Source: Betaproteobacteria bacterium GR16-43 (GTDB taxonomy: Bacteria; Pseudomonadota; Gammaproteobacteria; Burkholderiales; Usitatibacteraceae). From it: a DNA stretch of 64,000 nucleotides. Location: NCBI GenBank assembly GCA_001953215.1, contig CP019169.1, forward strand, positions 3,410,001 through 3,474,000, written 5' to 3'. The notes under the pieces are model-generated. The model ran no database searches, was not told the origin of the DNA, and saw only the letters and a list, made by a program, of their open reading frames with translations. A program made the position numbers and the translations under genes. Shown piece after piece: positions 17,377 through 26,972 of the stretch. Each line of letters starts with the position of its first letter. The first letter of the stretch is position 1.

Positions 17377-19275
17377 TCAGCCGCCGGAAGGGTGCCTGGA
17401 ATGGCGCCACAGCCCGAGGATCACGGCAACCAGCACGACCTGCGTGCCGAGCGCCTGCAGGCTCGGATGGATGCCCAGCCAGGAGATCGTGGGGAAGGCC
17501 ACCGGGGTCACGGCGAGCCAGCCCGCTTCCTGCAGCGCGGACACGCCGTTGCCGGCGAGGATCACGGACAACGCGGCGAGCAGGAGTGCGCTGGCGCCGA
17601 AGAACAGGCCCAGCGGCAGGCGAAGCGAGAAGCGCAGCATCGCCCAAGTGAGCGCGCCTAGGGCGACGGCTGCGGCGAGCAGGCCGGCCACGATGGCCGA
17701 CGATTGCTCGGGGGCCTGCGCCCAAAGCGCTTCATAGAAGAGGATGGTCTCGAAGATCTCGCGATACACCGCGAGGAACGCCATGAACGCGAGGCCCCAC
17801 GCGGCGCCCGGCCTGATGGCTTTCGCACCCTGCATCAGGAACCCTTGCCAGGCCTGCGCGTTCGACTTGCCATGCAGCCAGAACCCGACGTAGAGCAGCA
17901 TCGCGGAAGCGACGAGCGCCGAGAGGCCCTCGGTCACTTCCCGATGCGCCCCGCTGACCTGGATCAAGCGGTTGGCCGCGAACCAGGTGAGGCCGCCCGC
18001 GAAGAGGGCCAGAGTCCAGCCGAGGTGCAGGAATGGAATGGCGTGCGCCTGGCCGCTGCGGCGCAGGAAGGCGAGGAGGGCAGCGATGACGAGCACGGCC
18101 TCGAGACCCTCGCGAAAGAGAATGATGAAACTCGCCAGGAAACTCGCGGCGGGTGAGAGGCCGCCCGACGAAAGCGCCGACTGCGCATCGACCAATGCGT
18201 CGTCGATGCGCCTGCCCATGGCTTCGACCTCCGGCACGGGTGCACCGGACTTCAGCAGGTTGCGGTAGCCGATCATGGACGACTCGATGCGCCGCATCAG
18301 GGGTTCGTCGACGGTCGCGAGCGAGGCCTCGACCATCTCGAAGCCGTCGAGGTAGGCCGTGAGCGACGCTTGCACTGCCGCGTCGCGCTGGCCCTGCTTG
18401 TGCAATGCGAGACTCTCCGCAAGTTTCTCGCGCGTGAAGTCGAGCGGCGACGCCTTGCCCTGGTCGAGCAAGGCGGGATTGCGCCGCAAGTACGCGAGGA
18501 CGGCCGCGGCGTCGTTCCCGCCTTGCGCCCTGACCTCGTTGGCGCTCGATCCCGCGATCGAGGCTTGCGCGCTGAACCTGTCCTTGAACGCGCCGGATTC
18601 CCAAAGCCTCCTGCCGCGCGCCACTTCCTCGTCCGGGGCGCCCCAGGAGGCCGCGTAGTAGGCGAGCGCCCAGCGGTCGGCATCGCTCAACTCCTGGAAC
18701 CCGCGCATCGGGGTCCCGCCGACGCCCAGGCTCAGCGTGTTGTAGAGCCCGTGGATGCTGCGTTGGTGCTGGCGCTCGGCTTCGTGGAAGTTGGCGGGCG
18801 CGGGGTCCATGCCCTTGGCGACAGGCCCGTCTCCGAGGCCCGTCGCCCCGTGGCAGGACGCGCAGTGCTGCGAATACAGCGTCGCAGCGCGCCCGAGATC
18901 CGGCGCGCGCCGGGGGCCGATCGCAACCTTGTAGGCCACGACCAGCGACTGGCGCAGCGCCGACGCAGCCGCTGACACCGCCGTCGGCGAGGCCTTGGCT
19001 GCGACCATTTCTTTCAGTGACTCGGCGCGCTGGGCGAGCGAAGCCTTCTGCGGAGCGTCGGCGAGCTTGGCGATGCCCTCGGCGACGTTGGCCGCGAAGT
19101 CGGTCATTTCCTTGTACTCATCGGCGTTTCTTACCTTGCCATCGAGCACTGCCTCCGCATAGTCGACCGCGATGTAGTCGAGCAGGTGGACGACCATCGA
19201 CGGATCCTGCGCGCGGGCCGTGGGCGCGGCGATCGATACGAACAGGAGGAGGAAGACGGCTGCGAGATTTCGCAC
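17377..19275 (-). CDS. FTR1-family iron permease fused to a periplasmic c-type cytochrome
   Basis: A 632-residue protein. A signal peptide (LAAVFLLLFVSIAAPTARA) leads into a periplasmic domain with a single heme c site (CASCHG, about residue 130, and a distal methionine in GGTPMRGF). The C-terminal part (about 370-625) has seven hydrophobic helices with two REXXE iron motifs, FREGLEAVL and YREIFETIL, as in FTR1/EfeU ferrous permeases. GTG 19275 is chosen since it directly begins the signal peptide; longer readings cross the Fur box. It would take up iron with a redox step at the heme domain. It diverges from hemP, sharing a Fur-box-like site. Confidence 0.85.
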   Translation of the reverse strand: MRNLAAVFLLLFVSIAAPTARAQDPSMVVHLLDYIAVDYAEAVLDGKVRNADEYKEMTDFAANVAEGIAKLADAPQKASLAQRAESLKEMVAAKASPTAVSAAASALRQSLVVAYKVAIGPRRAPDLGRAATLYSQHCASCHGATGLGDGPVAKGMDPAPANFHEAERQHQRSIHGLYNTLSLGVGGTPMRGFQELSDADRWALAYYAASWGAPDEEVARGRRLWESGAFKDRFSAQASIAGSSANEVRAQGGNDAAAVLAYLRRNPALLDQGKASPLDFTREKLAESLALHKQGQRDAAVQASLTAYLDGFEMVEASLATVDEPLMRRIESSMIGYRNLLKSGAPVPEVEAMGRRIDDALVDAQSALSSGGLSPAASFLASFIILFREGLEAVLVIAALLAFLRRSGQAHAIPFLHLGWTLALFAGGLTWFAANRLIQVSGAHREVTEGLSALVASAMLLYVGFWLHGKSNAQAWQGFLMQGAKAIRPGAAWGLAFMAFLAVYREIFETILFYEALWAQAPEQSSAIVAGLLAAAVALGALTWAMLRFSLRLPLGLFFGASALLLAALSVILAGNGVSALQEAGWLAVTPVAFPTISWLGIHPSLQALGTQVVLVAVILGLWRHSRHPSGG

Positions 19276-19308
19276 GGGGGAGATCCGGTTGTTTGCGAAT
19301 GAGCTTGC

Positions 19309-19328
19309 AAACGAGAACGATTCGCAAT
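19309..19328. promoter_or_regulatory. Putative Fur box between FTR1 and hemP
   Basis: The sequence aaacgagaacgattcgcaat lies in the divergent gap between the FTR1 permease gene and hemP. It shares 17 of 20 bases with the site at 17317-17336. An additional GTTTGC...GCAAAC inverted repeat lies at 19291-19312. Both flanking genes belong to iron acquisition. Confidence 0.65.
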
Positions 19329-19368
19329 AGGATTGTGCCCGACTCCTCCTTTTCCTGCAAGGCCGACC

Positions 19369-19560
19369 ATGAGCACCAGTGCATTGAACGAGCCCCCGGA
19401 AGTACCGGCGCGAGCGAACGCCGCCGAGAATCCTGTCGAAGCGACCGTCGACAGCCGTTCGCTCTTTACCGATGGACGCAATGAAGTCGGCATCCGCCAC
19501 AACGGGCGGCTCTACCGCCTGCGCTGCACGCGTCTCGGCAAGCTGATCCTCACCGCCTAG
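19369..19560 (+). CDS. hemP: Hemin uptake protein HemP
   Basis: A 63-residue protein whose C-terminal half matches the HemP family: DSRSLFTDGRNEVGIRHNG followed by LYRLRCTRLGKLILT. In other Proteobacteria HemP is induced by iron starvation and linked to heme uptake. ATG 19369 is preferred over the in-frame ATG at 19333, which lies too close to the Fur box. It is divergent from the FTR1 permease. Confidence 0.85.
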   Translation: MSTSALNEPPEVPARANAAENPVEATVDSRSLFTDGRNEVGIRHNGRLYRLRCTRLGKLILTA

Positions 19561-19585
19561 CCGCAATCGCGACACAAGGCCCCAA

Positions 19586-19618
19586 CCGGCTCGCGGGCCA
19601 AGCGCGAACCGGATTTTT
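19586..19618 (+). terminator. Possible rho-independent terminator after hemP
   Basis: Inverted repeat CCGG-CT-CGCG / CGCG-AA-CCGG with a seven-base loop, followed by ATTTTT, 25 bases after the hemP stop. Confidence 0.5.
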
Positions 19619-19719
19619 CGAGATGGCCAGCCGGCAGTCCGCTCCCCGCACTTCTCCCGATGCCCCGGGGAGCCAGCCAGCTTTCTCTCCTTTTCCAAGG
19701 CGAATCCAAGGAGAAAAGC

Positions 19720-20013
19720 ATGGAGATGCGCGAAACCGAAGACGACGAGCGCCAGTGCGAGGCTGACCGCCTCCTCGCCGCGACGATCTACCTCATGAGT
19801 TGCCACGCTCGCAGCGGCTGTCCCCGAGTGGCGTGCATGGTGCAGCACCACCTCGAATTGATCGGGCGGCATGCGGAAGCGGGCGACTACGTGCGGGATA
19901 CCTGCCGGCGCCTGGCGGCCGCGTGGGAAATGGTTCGAGCCAGCGACGAGCGACGCGTGCGCGAACGCTGCGAAGCGGCCGCAGCGATCGCGGTAGCGCC
20001 CAAACTGCACTAG
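19720..20013 (+). CDS. Hypothetical protein, small, Cys/His containing
   Basis: An unrecognised 97-residue, mostly helical, charged protein with cysteines and histidines clustered in the middle (SCHARSGCPRVACMVQHHLELIGRH). ATG 19720 is preceded by AAGGAGAAAAGC and is preferred over the in-frame ATG 19660. It ends just before a strong terminator. Its place behind hemP is suggestive of the iron regulon but nothing more can be said. Confidence 0.6.
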   Translation: MEMRETEDDERQCEADRLLAATIYLMSCHARSGCPRVACMVQHHLELIGRHAEAGDYVRDTCRRLAAAWEMVRASDERRVRERCEAAAAIAVAPKLH

Positions 20014-20057
20014 GACCGCGCAGCCTCCGGCGACCGGCGTACAATCCGTCCGGTTCA

Positions 20058-20087
20058 AACGCACCGTTTCCGGTGCGTTTTTTCTTT
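20058..20087 (+). terminator. Rho-independent terminator
   Basis: AACGCACCG-TTTC-CGGTGCGTT hairpin followed by TTTTCTTT, 45 bases after the stop of the 97-residue gene and immediately before the S9 peptidase gene. Confidence 0.8.
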
Positions 20088-20096
20088 GGGGAAGAC

Positions 20097-22082
20097 ATGG
20101 CCGCAAAGCGCCTCACCGTCGACGATCTGTGGAAGCTCGAACGTCCCGCGCACCCGACGCTCTCGCCCGATGGCGCACAGGCCTGCGTGAGCGTCGCCGC
20201 GTACGACATGAAGTCCAACAAGGCGAGCACGAGCCTCTGGCTCCTCTCGACATTCGGCGGCGAGCCACGGCGGCTCACCCACGCGGGCGAGAAGGATGGC
20301 GAACCGCGCTGGTCGCCCGACGGCCGCTCGATCGCGTTCGTCGCGAAGCGCGAGGGCGATGCCGAAGCGCAGGTCTACGTGATCGCACCCGATGGAGGAG
20401 AAGCGCGACGCGTCACCGAGATGCCCACGGGCGCGTTCGGCATCAAGTGGTTTCCCGACTCGAAGCGCATCGCGTTCATTTCGTGGGTGTGGCCGGATGC
20501 GAAGGGGCTCGAAGCTCTCGCCACGCGGTACAAGGCGAAGCAGGACGATCCGGTGAAAGCCCACGTGGCCGAGCATTCGGCCTATCGCTTCTGGGACCAC
20601 TGGCTCACCGATGGCCGGGCTCCGCGCCTCTTCACGGTCGACGTCGGTGGCGGCAACGTGCGCGACCTCTTCGCGGGCTCGAAGTGGGAGTTGCCCCGGA
20701 ACGATACGGCCGCACACCACTACGACATCGCTCCGGACGGCCGCGAGATCGCGTTCACCTACGACCCGGCCGAGGACAAGCGTTTCGATCACGAGCACCA
20801 CGTGGCGGTGCTGGACGTGAAGACCCGGCGAGTCCGCTCCCTCACGAGTGCATCGCAGCTGTCGCACGTGAGCCCGGCCTATTCGCCCGACGGAAAGTGG
20901 ATCGCGCTGCTCACGCAGGACTTGCGCAAGAGCTATGTCGCGCCCGACCGCATCGCGCTGATCGACCGGAAGAAGCAGGGCGTGCGTGTCATCTCGGCCG
21001 CGTGGGATCGCAACGCCACGGCGCCGCTCGCGTGGACGCCGGAGAGCGATGCCCTCGTGTTCCATGCCGAGGACAACGCACGGACCCACCTCTTCCGTTT
21101 CGCGATCGATGCGAGGAAGCCTTCGGTCCTCGCCCAGGGCGGTTCGGTCGGCGAATTCGCGGTCGGTTCCGGCACCGTCGTCTTCATCCGCAACACGATG
21201 GGGACGCCGCCCGCGGTCTTTGCGCGGGATTCCTCCGGAAAGGAGACGGCGCTCGAATCGTTCAACGCCAGGCGCATGGCGAAGTTCAAGTTCGGACGCG
21301 TCGAAGAGCACTGGGTGAAGGGCTGGAAGGGCGAGAAGGTGCAGATGTGGGTGATCTATCCGCCCGACTTCGACCCGAAGAAGAAATGGCCGCTGCTGCA
21401 CAACATCCACGGCGGGCCCCATTCGGTCTGGGGCGACAATTTCCACTTCCGCTGGAACAACCACGCTTTCGCGGCGCAGGGCTACGTGGTCGCATGCGTG
21501 AATTATCACGGGTCATCCTCATTCGGACAGAAGTTCCTCGCGTCGATCGACGGCAACCTGGGCGAGAAGGAACTGGCCGACGTGGAGGCAGGCACCGACT
21601 ACCTGCTGGCCAAGGGCTTCATCGATCGCAACCGGCTTCTCGCCGCGGGCGGGAGCTACGGCGGCTACATGGTCGCGTGGATGAATGGCCACACCAACCG
21701 ATACAAGGCGTACGTCTGCCACGCGGGCTGCTTCGACTGGGTCGCCATGTTCTCCGACGACGCCTGGTACTGGCATCCGAAGGAACTCGGGGCGTTCTAC
21801 TGGAACGACAGCCGCAAGGTGGATCGCCAGAATCCGCGCGCGATCGTGAAGAACATGAAGACGCCGACGCTGGTGATCCACGGCGCGCTCGACTATCGCG
21901 TACCCGATTCGCAGGGCCTCGCGTACTACAACTCGCTCAAGGCCAAGGGCGTTCCGGCGCGGCTCGTGTTCTTTCCCGACGAGAACCACTGGATCCTCAA
22001 GCCGCGGAACTCGCAACTCTGGTACCGGGAGTTCTTCGCGTGGCTGGCGCGATTCGTCGAAACCGGCGGGAAGAAGAAGTAG
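20097..22082 (+). CDS. S9-family prolyl oligopeptidase / acylaminoacyl peptidase
   Basis: A 661-residue serine peptidase with an N-terminal beta-propeller built of WD40-like/TolB-like blades (several SPDG...IAF repeats between residues 20 and 300) and a C-terminal alpha/beta hydrolase domain. The nucleophile lies in GGSYGGYM, the acid in HGALDYRVP and the base in DENHWILKP. No signal peptide, so a cytosolic oligopeptide hydrolase is expected. ATG 20097 follows GGGGAAGAC as ribosome site, right after a terminator, implying its own promoter. Family is certain, substrate is not. Confidence 0.9.
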   Translation: MAAKRLTVDDLWKLERPAHPTLSPDGAQACVSVAAYDMKSNKASTSLWLLSTFGGEPRRLTHAGEKDGEPRWSPDGRSIAFVAKREGDAEAQVYVIAPDGGEARRVTEMPTGAFGIKWFPDSKRIAFISWVWPDAKGLEALATRYKAKQDDPVKAHVAEHSAYRFWDHWLTDGRAPRLFTVDVGGGNVRDLFAGSKWELPRNDTAAHHYDIAPDGREIAFTYDPAEDKRFDHEHHVAVLDVKTRRVRSLTSASQLSHVSPAYSPDGKWIALLTQDLRKSYVAPDRIALIDRKKQGVRVISAAWDRNATAPLAWTPESDALVFHAEDNARTHLFRFAIDARKPSVLAQGGSVGEFAVGSGTVVFIRNTMGTPPAVFARDSSGKETALESFNARRMAKFKFGRVEEHWVKGWKGEKVQMWVIYPPDFDPKKKWPLLHNIHGGPHSVWGDNFHFRWNNHAFAAQGYVVACVNYHGSSSFGQKFLASIDGNLGEKELADVEAGTDYLLAKGFIDRNRLLAAGGSYGGYMVAWMNGHTNRYKAYVCHAGCFDWVAMFSDDAWYWHPKELGAFYWNDSRKVDRQNPRAIVKNMKTPTLVIHGALDYRVPDSQGLAYYNSLKAKGVPARLVFFPDENHWILKPRNSQLWYREFFAWLARFVETGGKKK

Positions 22083-22094
22083 GACCCGCCCGGC

Positions 22095-22565
22095 TCAGAG
22101 GCTCCACAGCCTCCAGATCGCCACGCCGAGGATCGCCGCGACCACGCCGGTGATGGCGGTCCGCAGGTCGACGAACCAGGTGGGGAGCAAGCCCCGGCTG
22201 GCGAGGTATTGGTCCGCGGCCCAGGCGAAAACGAACACGCCCAGCGCGGTGCCCAATTGCACCAGGGTACCCGGCAGCCAGAAGACCGCCCATGCAGCGA
22301 GCGAAGGGACGGTCGAGAGACCGAGCGCGACGGCGCGCGTGAACTCGTTGCCCGCTTCCTCGCGCAACGCGATGCCCCATTCGATCCCGCCCAGGAACGA
22401 GAGGATCACGGCGGAGTAGGTGATGAGGGCCGCGATGGCCGGCACGCGCACCGACGATTCGCCGCGGAACACGAAGGCCGTGGCGACCGCGAAGGGGATG
22501 GCGCCGGCGATCGTGAGAATCCAGGCGATGCGCTTGATGCGCGGGGAGACGGCCGAGCGGGACAT
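22095..22565 (-). CDS. DUF3429-type membrane protein
   Basis: A 156-residue inner-membrane protein with five predicted helices (for example IAWILTIAGAIPFAVATAFVF and YSAVILSFLGGIEWGIAL). The FLGGIEWG motif and size match the DUF3429 family of unknown function. It is convergent with the S9 peptidase gene, 12 bases apart, and lies 8 bases downstream of the PLP enzyme gene. Confidence 0.75.
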   Translation of the reverse strand: MSRSAVSPRIKRIAWILTIAGAIPFAVATAFVFRGESSVRVPAIAALITYSAVILSFLGGIEWGIALREEAGNEFTRAVALGLSTVPSLAAWAVFWLPGTLVQLGTALGVFVFAWAADQYLASRGLLPTWFVDLRTAITGVVAAILGVAIWRLWSL

Positions 22566-22573
22566 GGGACCGA

Positions 22574-23734
22574 TTATGTCAGGACGGGGCGAAGCCGGCC
22601 GAGCAACATCGCCACGGCCGCCTCGTCGTGGTACACGCCGAAGCCAAAGCGCAGGCGCGATCCCCGGCGATCGATGTAGATGCCGGACTCGGCGATGCGC
22701 TTGTGGACGCCTTCCGCGTCTTCCACTTCGAACGTGAGGAAGTTGCCGCGCTCGACGACCCGTGGCGGCACGAGGTGGCGCGATGCGAGCCGGCGGATGC
22801 CCAGGCGCTCGAGACCTTCGAGGAACTGGCCTTGAAGGGCCACCGCGTGCTCGTGGATTTCCTTCGGCCTCGTGTTCACGGAGTTCAGCCAGTCCATGGC
22901 GGCCCCGAAGCGATAGAGCCCGGACGCATCGAAGGTGGCACCCCAGAAGCGGAAGGCGCCGTCGGAGTAGGGCACCGGGCCGTCGGGCGGTGCGCTGAGC
23001 GAATCGAAGGAGGCATACCAACCCGTATCGACCGGCCGCAACGCATTGCCGGGCGGGACCGCGAGGAAGCAGGCGCCTTCGCCCGACATCGCGTACTTGT
23101 AGCCACCCGCGATGTAGAAGGCGCGTTTGTGGATCGACGCGACATCCACCGGCAGTGCGCAGAATGCGTGATAGCCGTCGATGACGGCGATGGCGCTTTC
23201 GGGGATGGCGGAGACGATGCGATCGAGCTCCCGGACGACGAAGCCCGAGTCGAAGAACACATGCGAGAGCCACACCATGTCCCAGGAACCCGAACCGGCC
23301 AGGGCCGCGAAGCGATCGGTGAACGTCTCGTAGGGCTCGGCCGCGACCTCGACCAGCTCGAGCCGGCCGGTTTCGGCGAGGCGCCGCGCCTGGCGGCGGA
23401 AGCTGTGGAACTCGTGTGCGCTCGCGAGCACCCGCACGGGCCTCGAAAAATCCAGGCACGAGAAAAGCCGCCCGACGAACTCATGGGTGTTCGGCGCGAA
23501 GGCGACCTGCTTCGCGTCCGACAGGTTCAGCAGCCGGGCGACATGCGCCTGCGCCGCCGGTAGCACCTCACCGAGGATCCGCTCCCACTTGCGGTCCACC
23601 AGGGTGGCCGCATCCACCCAGTACCGTTCGTGCGCGGACCGGGTGGCATCGGGCCAGGGATGGTGGCTATGCGCCCCGAAGTGCAGCCACCCCGGGTTCG
23701 CTTCGAAGAAGCGCGTGAAGTGCGCCGCGTGCAT
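22574..23734 (-). CDS. Class V aminotransferase-fold PLP enzyme, kynureninase-like
   Basis: A 386-residue PLP-dependent protein. The cofactor lysine is in YIAGGYKYAMSGEGACF, the cofactor aspartate in AVIDGYHAFCALPVD, and the N-terminal FGAHSHHPWPDATR segment resembles kynureninases. No kynurenine pathway partner is present, so the reaction stays open (kynureninase, selenocysteine lyase-like or other). The ATG at 23734 overlaps the stop of the YceI gene upstream (ATGA), indicating coupled translation. Confidence 0.75.
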   Translation of the reverse strand: MHAAHFTRFFEANPGWLHFGAHSHHPWPDATRSAHERYWVDAATLVDRKWERILGEVLPAAQAHVARLLNLSDAKQVAFAPNTHEFVGRLFSCLDFSRPVRVLASAHEFHSFRRQARRLAETGRLELVEVAAEPYETFTDRFAALAGSGSWDMVWLSHVFFDSGFVVRELDRIVSAIPESAIAVIDGYHAFCALPVDVASIHKRAFYIAGGYKYAMSGEGACFLAVPPGNALRPVDTGWYASFDSLSAPPDGPVPYSDGAFRFWGATFDASGLYRFGAAMDWLNSVNTRPKEIHEHAVALQGQFLEGLERLGIRRLASRHLVPPRVVERGNFLTFEVEDAEGVHKRIAESGIYIDRRGSRLRFGFGVYHDEAAVAMLLGRLRPVLT

Positions 23735-24294
23735 CAGTCCTTGAAGGCCTCGACCGGGATGGAGAGCTTCACGTCGTCGCTGATCGCGGGAATGCCATAG
23801 CTCACGCCGAAGTCGCTGCGCTTGAGGGTCACGGACGCATCCGCGCCGCACATCGCCTTCTTGTTCATCGGGTGGTTGCCGCAGTTGAACGCGGAGACCG
23901 AGAGCGTGACCGGTTTGGTGACGCCCTTCAGCGTGAGGTTGCCGCCGACCGAGACCAGCTTGTCGCCGTCGAACTTGAAGTCGGAGCCCTTGAAGGTGGC
24001 GGTCGGGAATTTCTCCGCGCCGAAGAAATCGTCGGACTTCAGATGGTCGTTCAGCTTGGGCACGCTGGTCGCGAGCGACGTCATGTCGATCGTGATGTCG
24101 GCGTTGCCCTTCTTGCCGGCGCGGTCGATCGTGATCTTGCCGCTGGCCTTGGTGAACAGGCCGCGTTGCGTGGACATGCCCAGGTGCTTCACTTCGAACT
24201 GGGGCACGGTATGGCCGGCGTCGACCGTATAGGTTTCCTGGGCGGCGACGGGAAGGGCGGCTGCGAGGGCGGCGGCGATGAGCAGGCGTTTCAT
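23734..24294 (-). CDS. YceI-family periplasmic lipid-binding protein (copy 1)
   Basis: A 186-residue secreted protein: signal peptide RLLIAAALAAALPVAAQ, then the YceI lipocalin-like barrel (YTVDAGHTVPQFEVKHLGMS, DDFFGAEKFPTATFKG, TLKGVTKPVTL). YceI proteins bind polyisoprenoids and are often encoded with cytochrome b561, as here. ATG 24294 is the start; a TTG 9 bases upstream is less likely. Second of two YceI copies in the cluster; they share only family-level similarity. Confidence 0.88.
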   Translation of the reverse strand: MKRLLIAAALAAALPVAAQETYTVDAGHTVPQFEVKHLGMSTQRGLFTKASGKITIDRAGKKGNADITIDMTSLATSVPKLNDHLKSDDFFGAEKFPTATFKGSDFKFDGDKLVSVGGNLTLKGVTKPVTLSVSAFNCGNHPMNKKAMCGADASVTLKRSDFGVSYGIPAISDDVKLSIPVEAFKD

Positions 24295-24319
24295 GGGTTG
24301 CAAGTCTCCTGGAGGGAAA

Positions 24320-24871
24320 TCAAAGGGGAAGGACGAAGCGGTACTTGACGAGGACGTCGTCGGCGACGGTTTCGGTGTCGGCCCACTGCTTCTCGCCGAT
24401 CTTGAACTGGAGGCGCTTCAGCGTGAACGTGCCCTCCACGGTGCGCGTGCCACTCGCGTCATTGAGCGTGAACGACGTCGTGATGTTCTGGCTGATGCCC
24501 TTGATGGTGAGCGCCCCGGCGGCCTCGTACTTGTTCGGGCCCGCGGCCTTCACCGTGGCGGCGACGAACTTCGCCTTGGGGAACTGCGCGGTATTGAACC
24601 ACAGCGGCCGCACCGCCTCGGTTTCGCCTTCGGGCGAGCCCATGTCGATCGAGCCGAGCTCGACCTCGAATTCGGCCTTGGCGGCTTCGGGCTTCTTCGG
24701 ATCGAAGTCGACGTTGCCTTCGAATTTCTTGAACTTGCCTTCGACGGGCACGTTCATCTGCTTGGAGACGAAGCGGATGAAGCTCTTCGACGTGTCGATC
24801 TTCTGCGACGCGGCAAAGGCAGGGGCCGCGGCCAGCAGTGCCGCGGCAAGGAGAAGCGAAGTGCGTTTCAT
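24320..24871 (-). CDS. YceI-family periplasmic protein (copy 2)
   Basis: A 183-residue secreted protein: signal peptide SLLLAAALLAAAPAFA, then a YceI barrel (IDTSKSFIRFVSKQMNVPVEG, FNTAQFPKAKFVA, LTIKGISQNITTSF). Its start overlaps the cytochrome b561 stop, and the first YceI gene follows 25 bases later, giving a cytochrome b561-yceI-yceI-PLP enzyme operon. Confidence 0.88.
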   Translation of the reverse strand: MKRTSLLLAAALLAAAPAFAASQKIDTSKSFIRFVSKQMNVPVEGKFKKFEGNVDFDPKKPEAAKAEFEVELGSIDMGSPEGETEAVRPLWFNTAQFPKAKFVAATVKAAGPNKYEAAGALTIKGISQNITTSFTLNDASGTRTVEGTFTLKRLQFKIGEKQWADTETVADDVLVKYRFVLPL

Positions 24872-25452
24872 GGCGTTTCCGGGAGGGTAGGGGGCGGAGG
24901 GGCGGGCGGGCGCTGCTTGAGGAACGGCAACATGCGAACGAGGACATCGTCACGATCCAGCACGTGGTGCTTCACCGCGGCCGCGGCATGCAGGGCGATG
25001 AGGGCTCCCAGCGTGTACGTGATCGAGCGATGCACCAGCTTCAGCGTCTCGGCGAGTTCGCGATTCTTCTCGAGGAGGTCGGGGATCGGGATGACGCCGA
25101 ACCACACCGTCTGGAATCCCACCGCCGAGCTGAACAGCCATCCGCTCAACGGCGCCGCGAAGAACAGCACGTACAGGAGAACATGCGAAACGTGCGCGGC
25201 ATTCCGTTCCCACGCGGGCATGTGGCCCGGGAGCGCCGGAGCGGGATGGCGCAGGCGCCAGAGGAGGCGCAGCGCGGCGATCGTGAAGATCGTGACCCCG
25301 GTCCACTTGTGCCACGAGTAGTACTTGAGCTTCGCCGGCGAGAACTCGAGGCCCGTCATGTAGAGGCCCCATGACAGGTTGCCGACGATGAGCACGGCCG
25401 CGATCCAGTGCAGTGCGATCGCCGTGCGGGTATAGCGCTCGGTATAGTTCAT
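24868..25452 (-). CDS. Cytochrome b561
   Basis: A 194-residue four-helix membrane cytochrome of the bacterial b561 family. Heme-ligand candidates are the histidines in [28 protein letters not shown] and [20 protein letters not shown]; the [15 protein letters not shown] tail is characteristic. It would pass electrons in the inner membrane, perhaps from the quinone pool. It starts the four-gene operon and diverges from fumC by 32 bases. Confidence 0.9.
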   Translation of the reverse strand: MNYTERYTRTAIALHWIAAVLIVGNLSWGLYMTGLEFSPAKLKYYSWHKWTGVTIFTIAALRLLWRLRHPAPALPGHMPAWERNAAHVSHVLLYVLFFAAPLSGWLFSSAVGFQTVWFGVIPIPDLLEKNRELAETLKLVHRSITYTLGALIALHAAAAVKHHVLDRDDVLVRMLPFLKQRPPAPPPPTLPETP

Positions 25453-25484
25453 GGAGGCGGCAATTCTACCAAGGGGTGGAGCCC

Positions 25485-26876
25485 ATGTCGGCGGAGCGCA
25501 ACGAGAAAGACACCTTCGGGACGGTGAAAGTGCCCGCGAAGCACCTCTGGGGCGCCCAGACGCAGCGCTCGATCGAGCATTTTCGCATTTCGGGCGAGCG
25601 AATGCCCCCGGAGCTCATCAGGGCATTGGTCCAGGTCAAGCGAGCCTGCGCGCAGGTCAACAAGGACCTCGGCGCACTCGAACCGGCCAAGGCCGATGCG
25701 ATCATGGCTGCCGCCGACGAAGTCCTTGCCGGGAAATGGCCGGATGAGTTCCCCCTGGTGGTCTGGCAAACGGGTTCGGGTACGCAGACCAACATGAATG
25801 CGAACGAGGTGCTGGCCAACCGCGCCAGCGAACTGCTCGGCGGGCCGCGGGGCGAGGGCCGACTCGTGCATCCGAACGACGACGTGAATCGCGGACAGTC
25901 GTCCAACGACATTTTTCCGACGGCGATGAATGTCGCGGCGCTGGCCGCCTTGCGCGAACGCGTGCTGCCTTCGTTGGAGGCACTGCGGCAGACCTTCGAG
26001 GCGAAATCCGGCCGGTTCGGCGACGTGGTGAAGATCGGCCGCACCCATTTGCAGGACGCCACGCCGCTCACGCTGGGCCAGGAGCTGTCGGGCTACGCGG
26101 CCCAGCTCGCCCACGCGGCGCGCCACTTGACCGATGCCCAGCCTCATCTCGGGGAACTCGCGGTCGGGGGCACGGCCGTCGGCACCGGATTGAATACGCA
26201 TCGCGATTTCGGCATGCGCGTCGCGCGCGAACTCGCGCGCTCGACGGGGCATCCCTTCGTTTCGGCACCGAACAAGTTCGAGGCGTTGGCCGCGCACGAT
26301 GCGCTCGTCCATGCGCATGGGGCCCTGAAGGGCGCGGCCGCGGCGTTGATGAAGATCGCGAATGACGTGCGGTTGCTCGCGAGCGGGCCGCGCTCCGGTT
26401 TCGGCGAAATCGTCATTCCCGAGAACGAGCCGGGCAGTTCGATCATGCCCGGGAAGGTGAATCCGACGCAGTGCGAGGCCCTCTCCATGGCCTGCTGCCA
26501 GGTGATGGGCAACGATGTCGCGGTGAATTTCGGCGGCGCGCAGGGCCACCTCGAACTGAATGTGTTCAAGCCGGTGATCGCGTATGCGTTCCTGCAAAGC
26601 ACGCGCCTCATCGCCGATGCGACCGCGAGCTTCGACGAGCATTGCGCGCGCGGCATCGAACCCAATCGCGAACGCATCCAGTCCCTGGTCGAGAATTCGC
26701 TGATGCTGGTGACGGCGCTCGCGCCCAGGATCGGCTACGACAAGTCGGCCGAAATCGCGAAGAAGGCGCACAAGGAAGGCTCGACACTGCGGGCGGCGGC
26801 CCTGGCCACCGGATACGTGACCGGCGCGCAGTTCGACGAGTGGGTGCGTCCCGAGTCGATGACCGGCCCGGACTAG
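25485..26876 (+). CDS. fumC: Class II fumarate hydratase
   Basis: A 463-residue iron-independent fumarase (fumarate to L-malate, TCA cycle). Signatures: [51 protein letters not shown] with the catalytic histidine, and the lyase signature [13 protein letters not shown] with the catalytic serine. ATG 25485 follows AAGGGGTGGAG. Full length for the family. Confidence 0.95.
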   Translation: MSAERNEKDTFGTVKVPAKHLWGAQTQRSIEHFRISGERMPPELIRALVQVKRACAQVNKDLGALEPAKADAIMAAADEVLAGKWPDEFPLVVWQTGSGTQTNMNANEVLANRASELLGGPRGEGRLVHPNDDVNRGQSSNDIFPTAMNVAALAALRERVLPSLEALRQTFEAKSGRFGDVVKIGRTHLQDATPLTLGQELSGYAAQLAHAARHLTDAQPHLGELAVGGTAVGTGLNTHRDFGMRVARELARSTGHPFVSAPNKFEALAAHDALVHAHGALKGAAAALMKIANDVRLLASGPRSGFGEIVIPENEPGSSIMPGKVNPTQCEALSMACCQVMGNDVAVNFGGAQGHLELNVFKPVIAYAFLQSTRLIADATASFDEHCARGIEPNRERIQSLVENSLMLVTALAPRIGYDKSAEIAKKAHKEGSTLRAAALATGYVTGAQFDEWVRPESMTGPD

Positions 26877-26972
26877 GGCATCAACGAGTCCGAGGCTCAC
26901 GGGGAAACTTCTCCCGGGGTTGGCAGTCTCTTCAGGAGGTACGCCGGCGAGGTGTACAAACTGGAGATCGCG

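Noticed and set aside
19291-19312. Second Fur box (GTTTGC...GCAAAC)
   Set aside because: It is an inverted repeat but lacks the GAAnnATTC core shared by the two called sites; kept only as a note.
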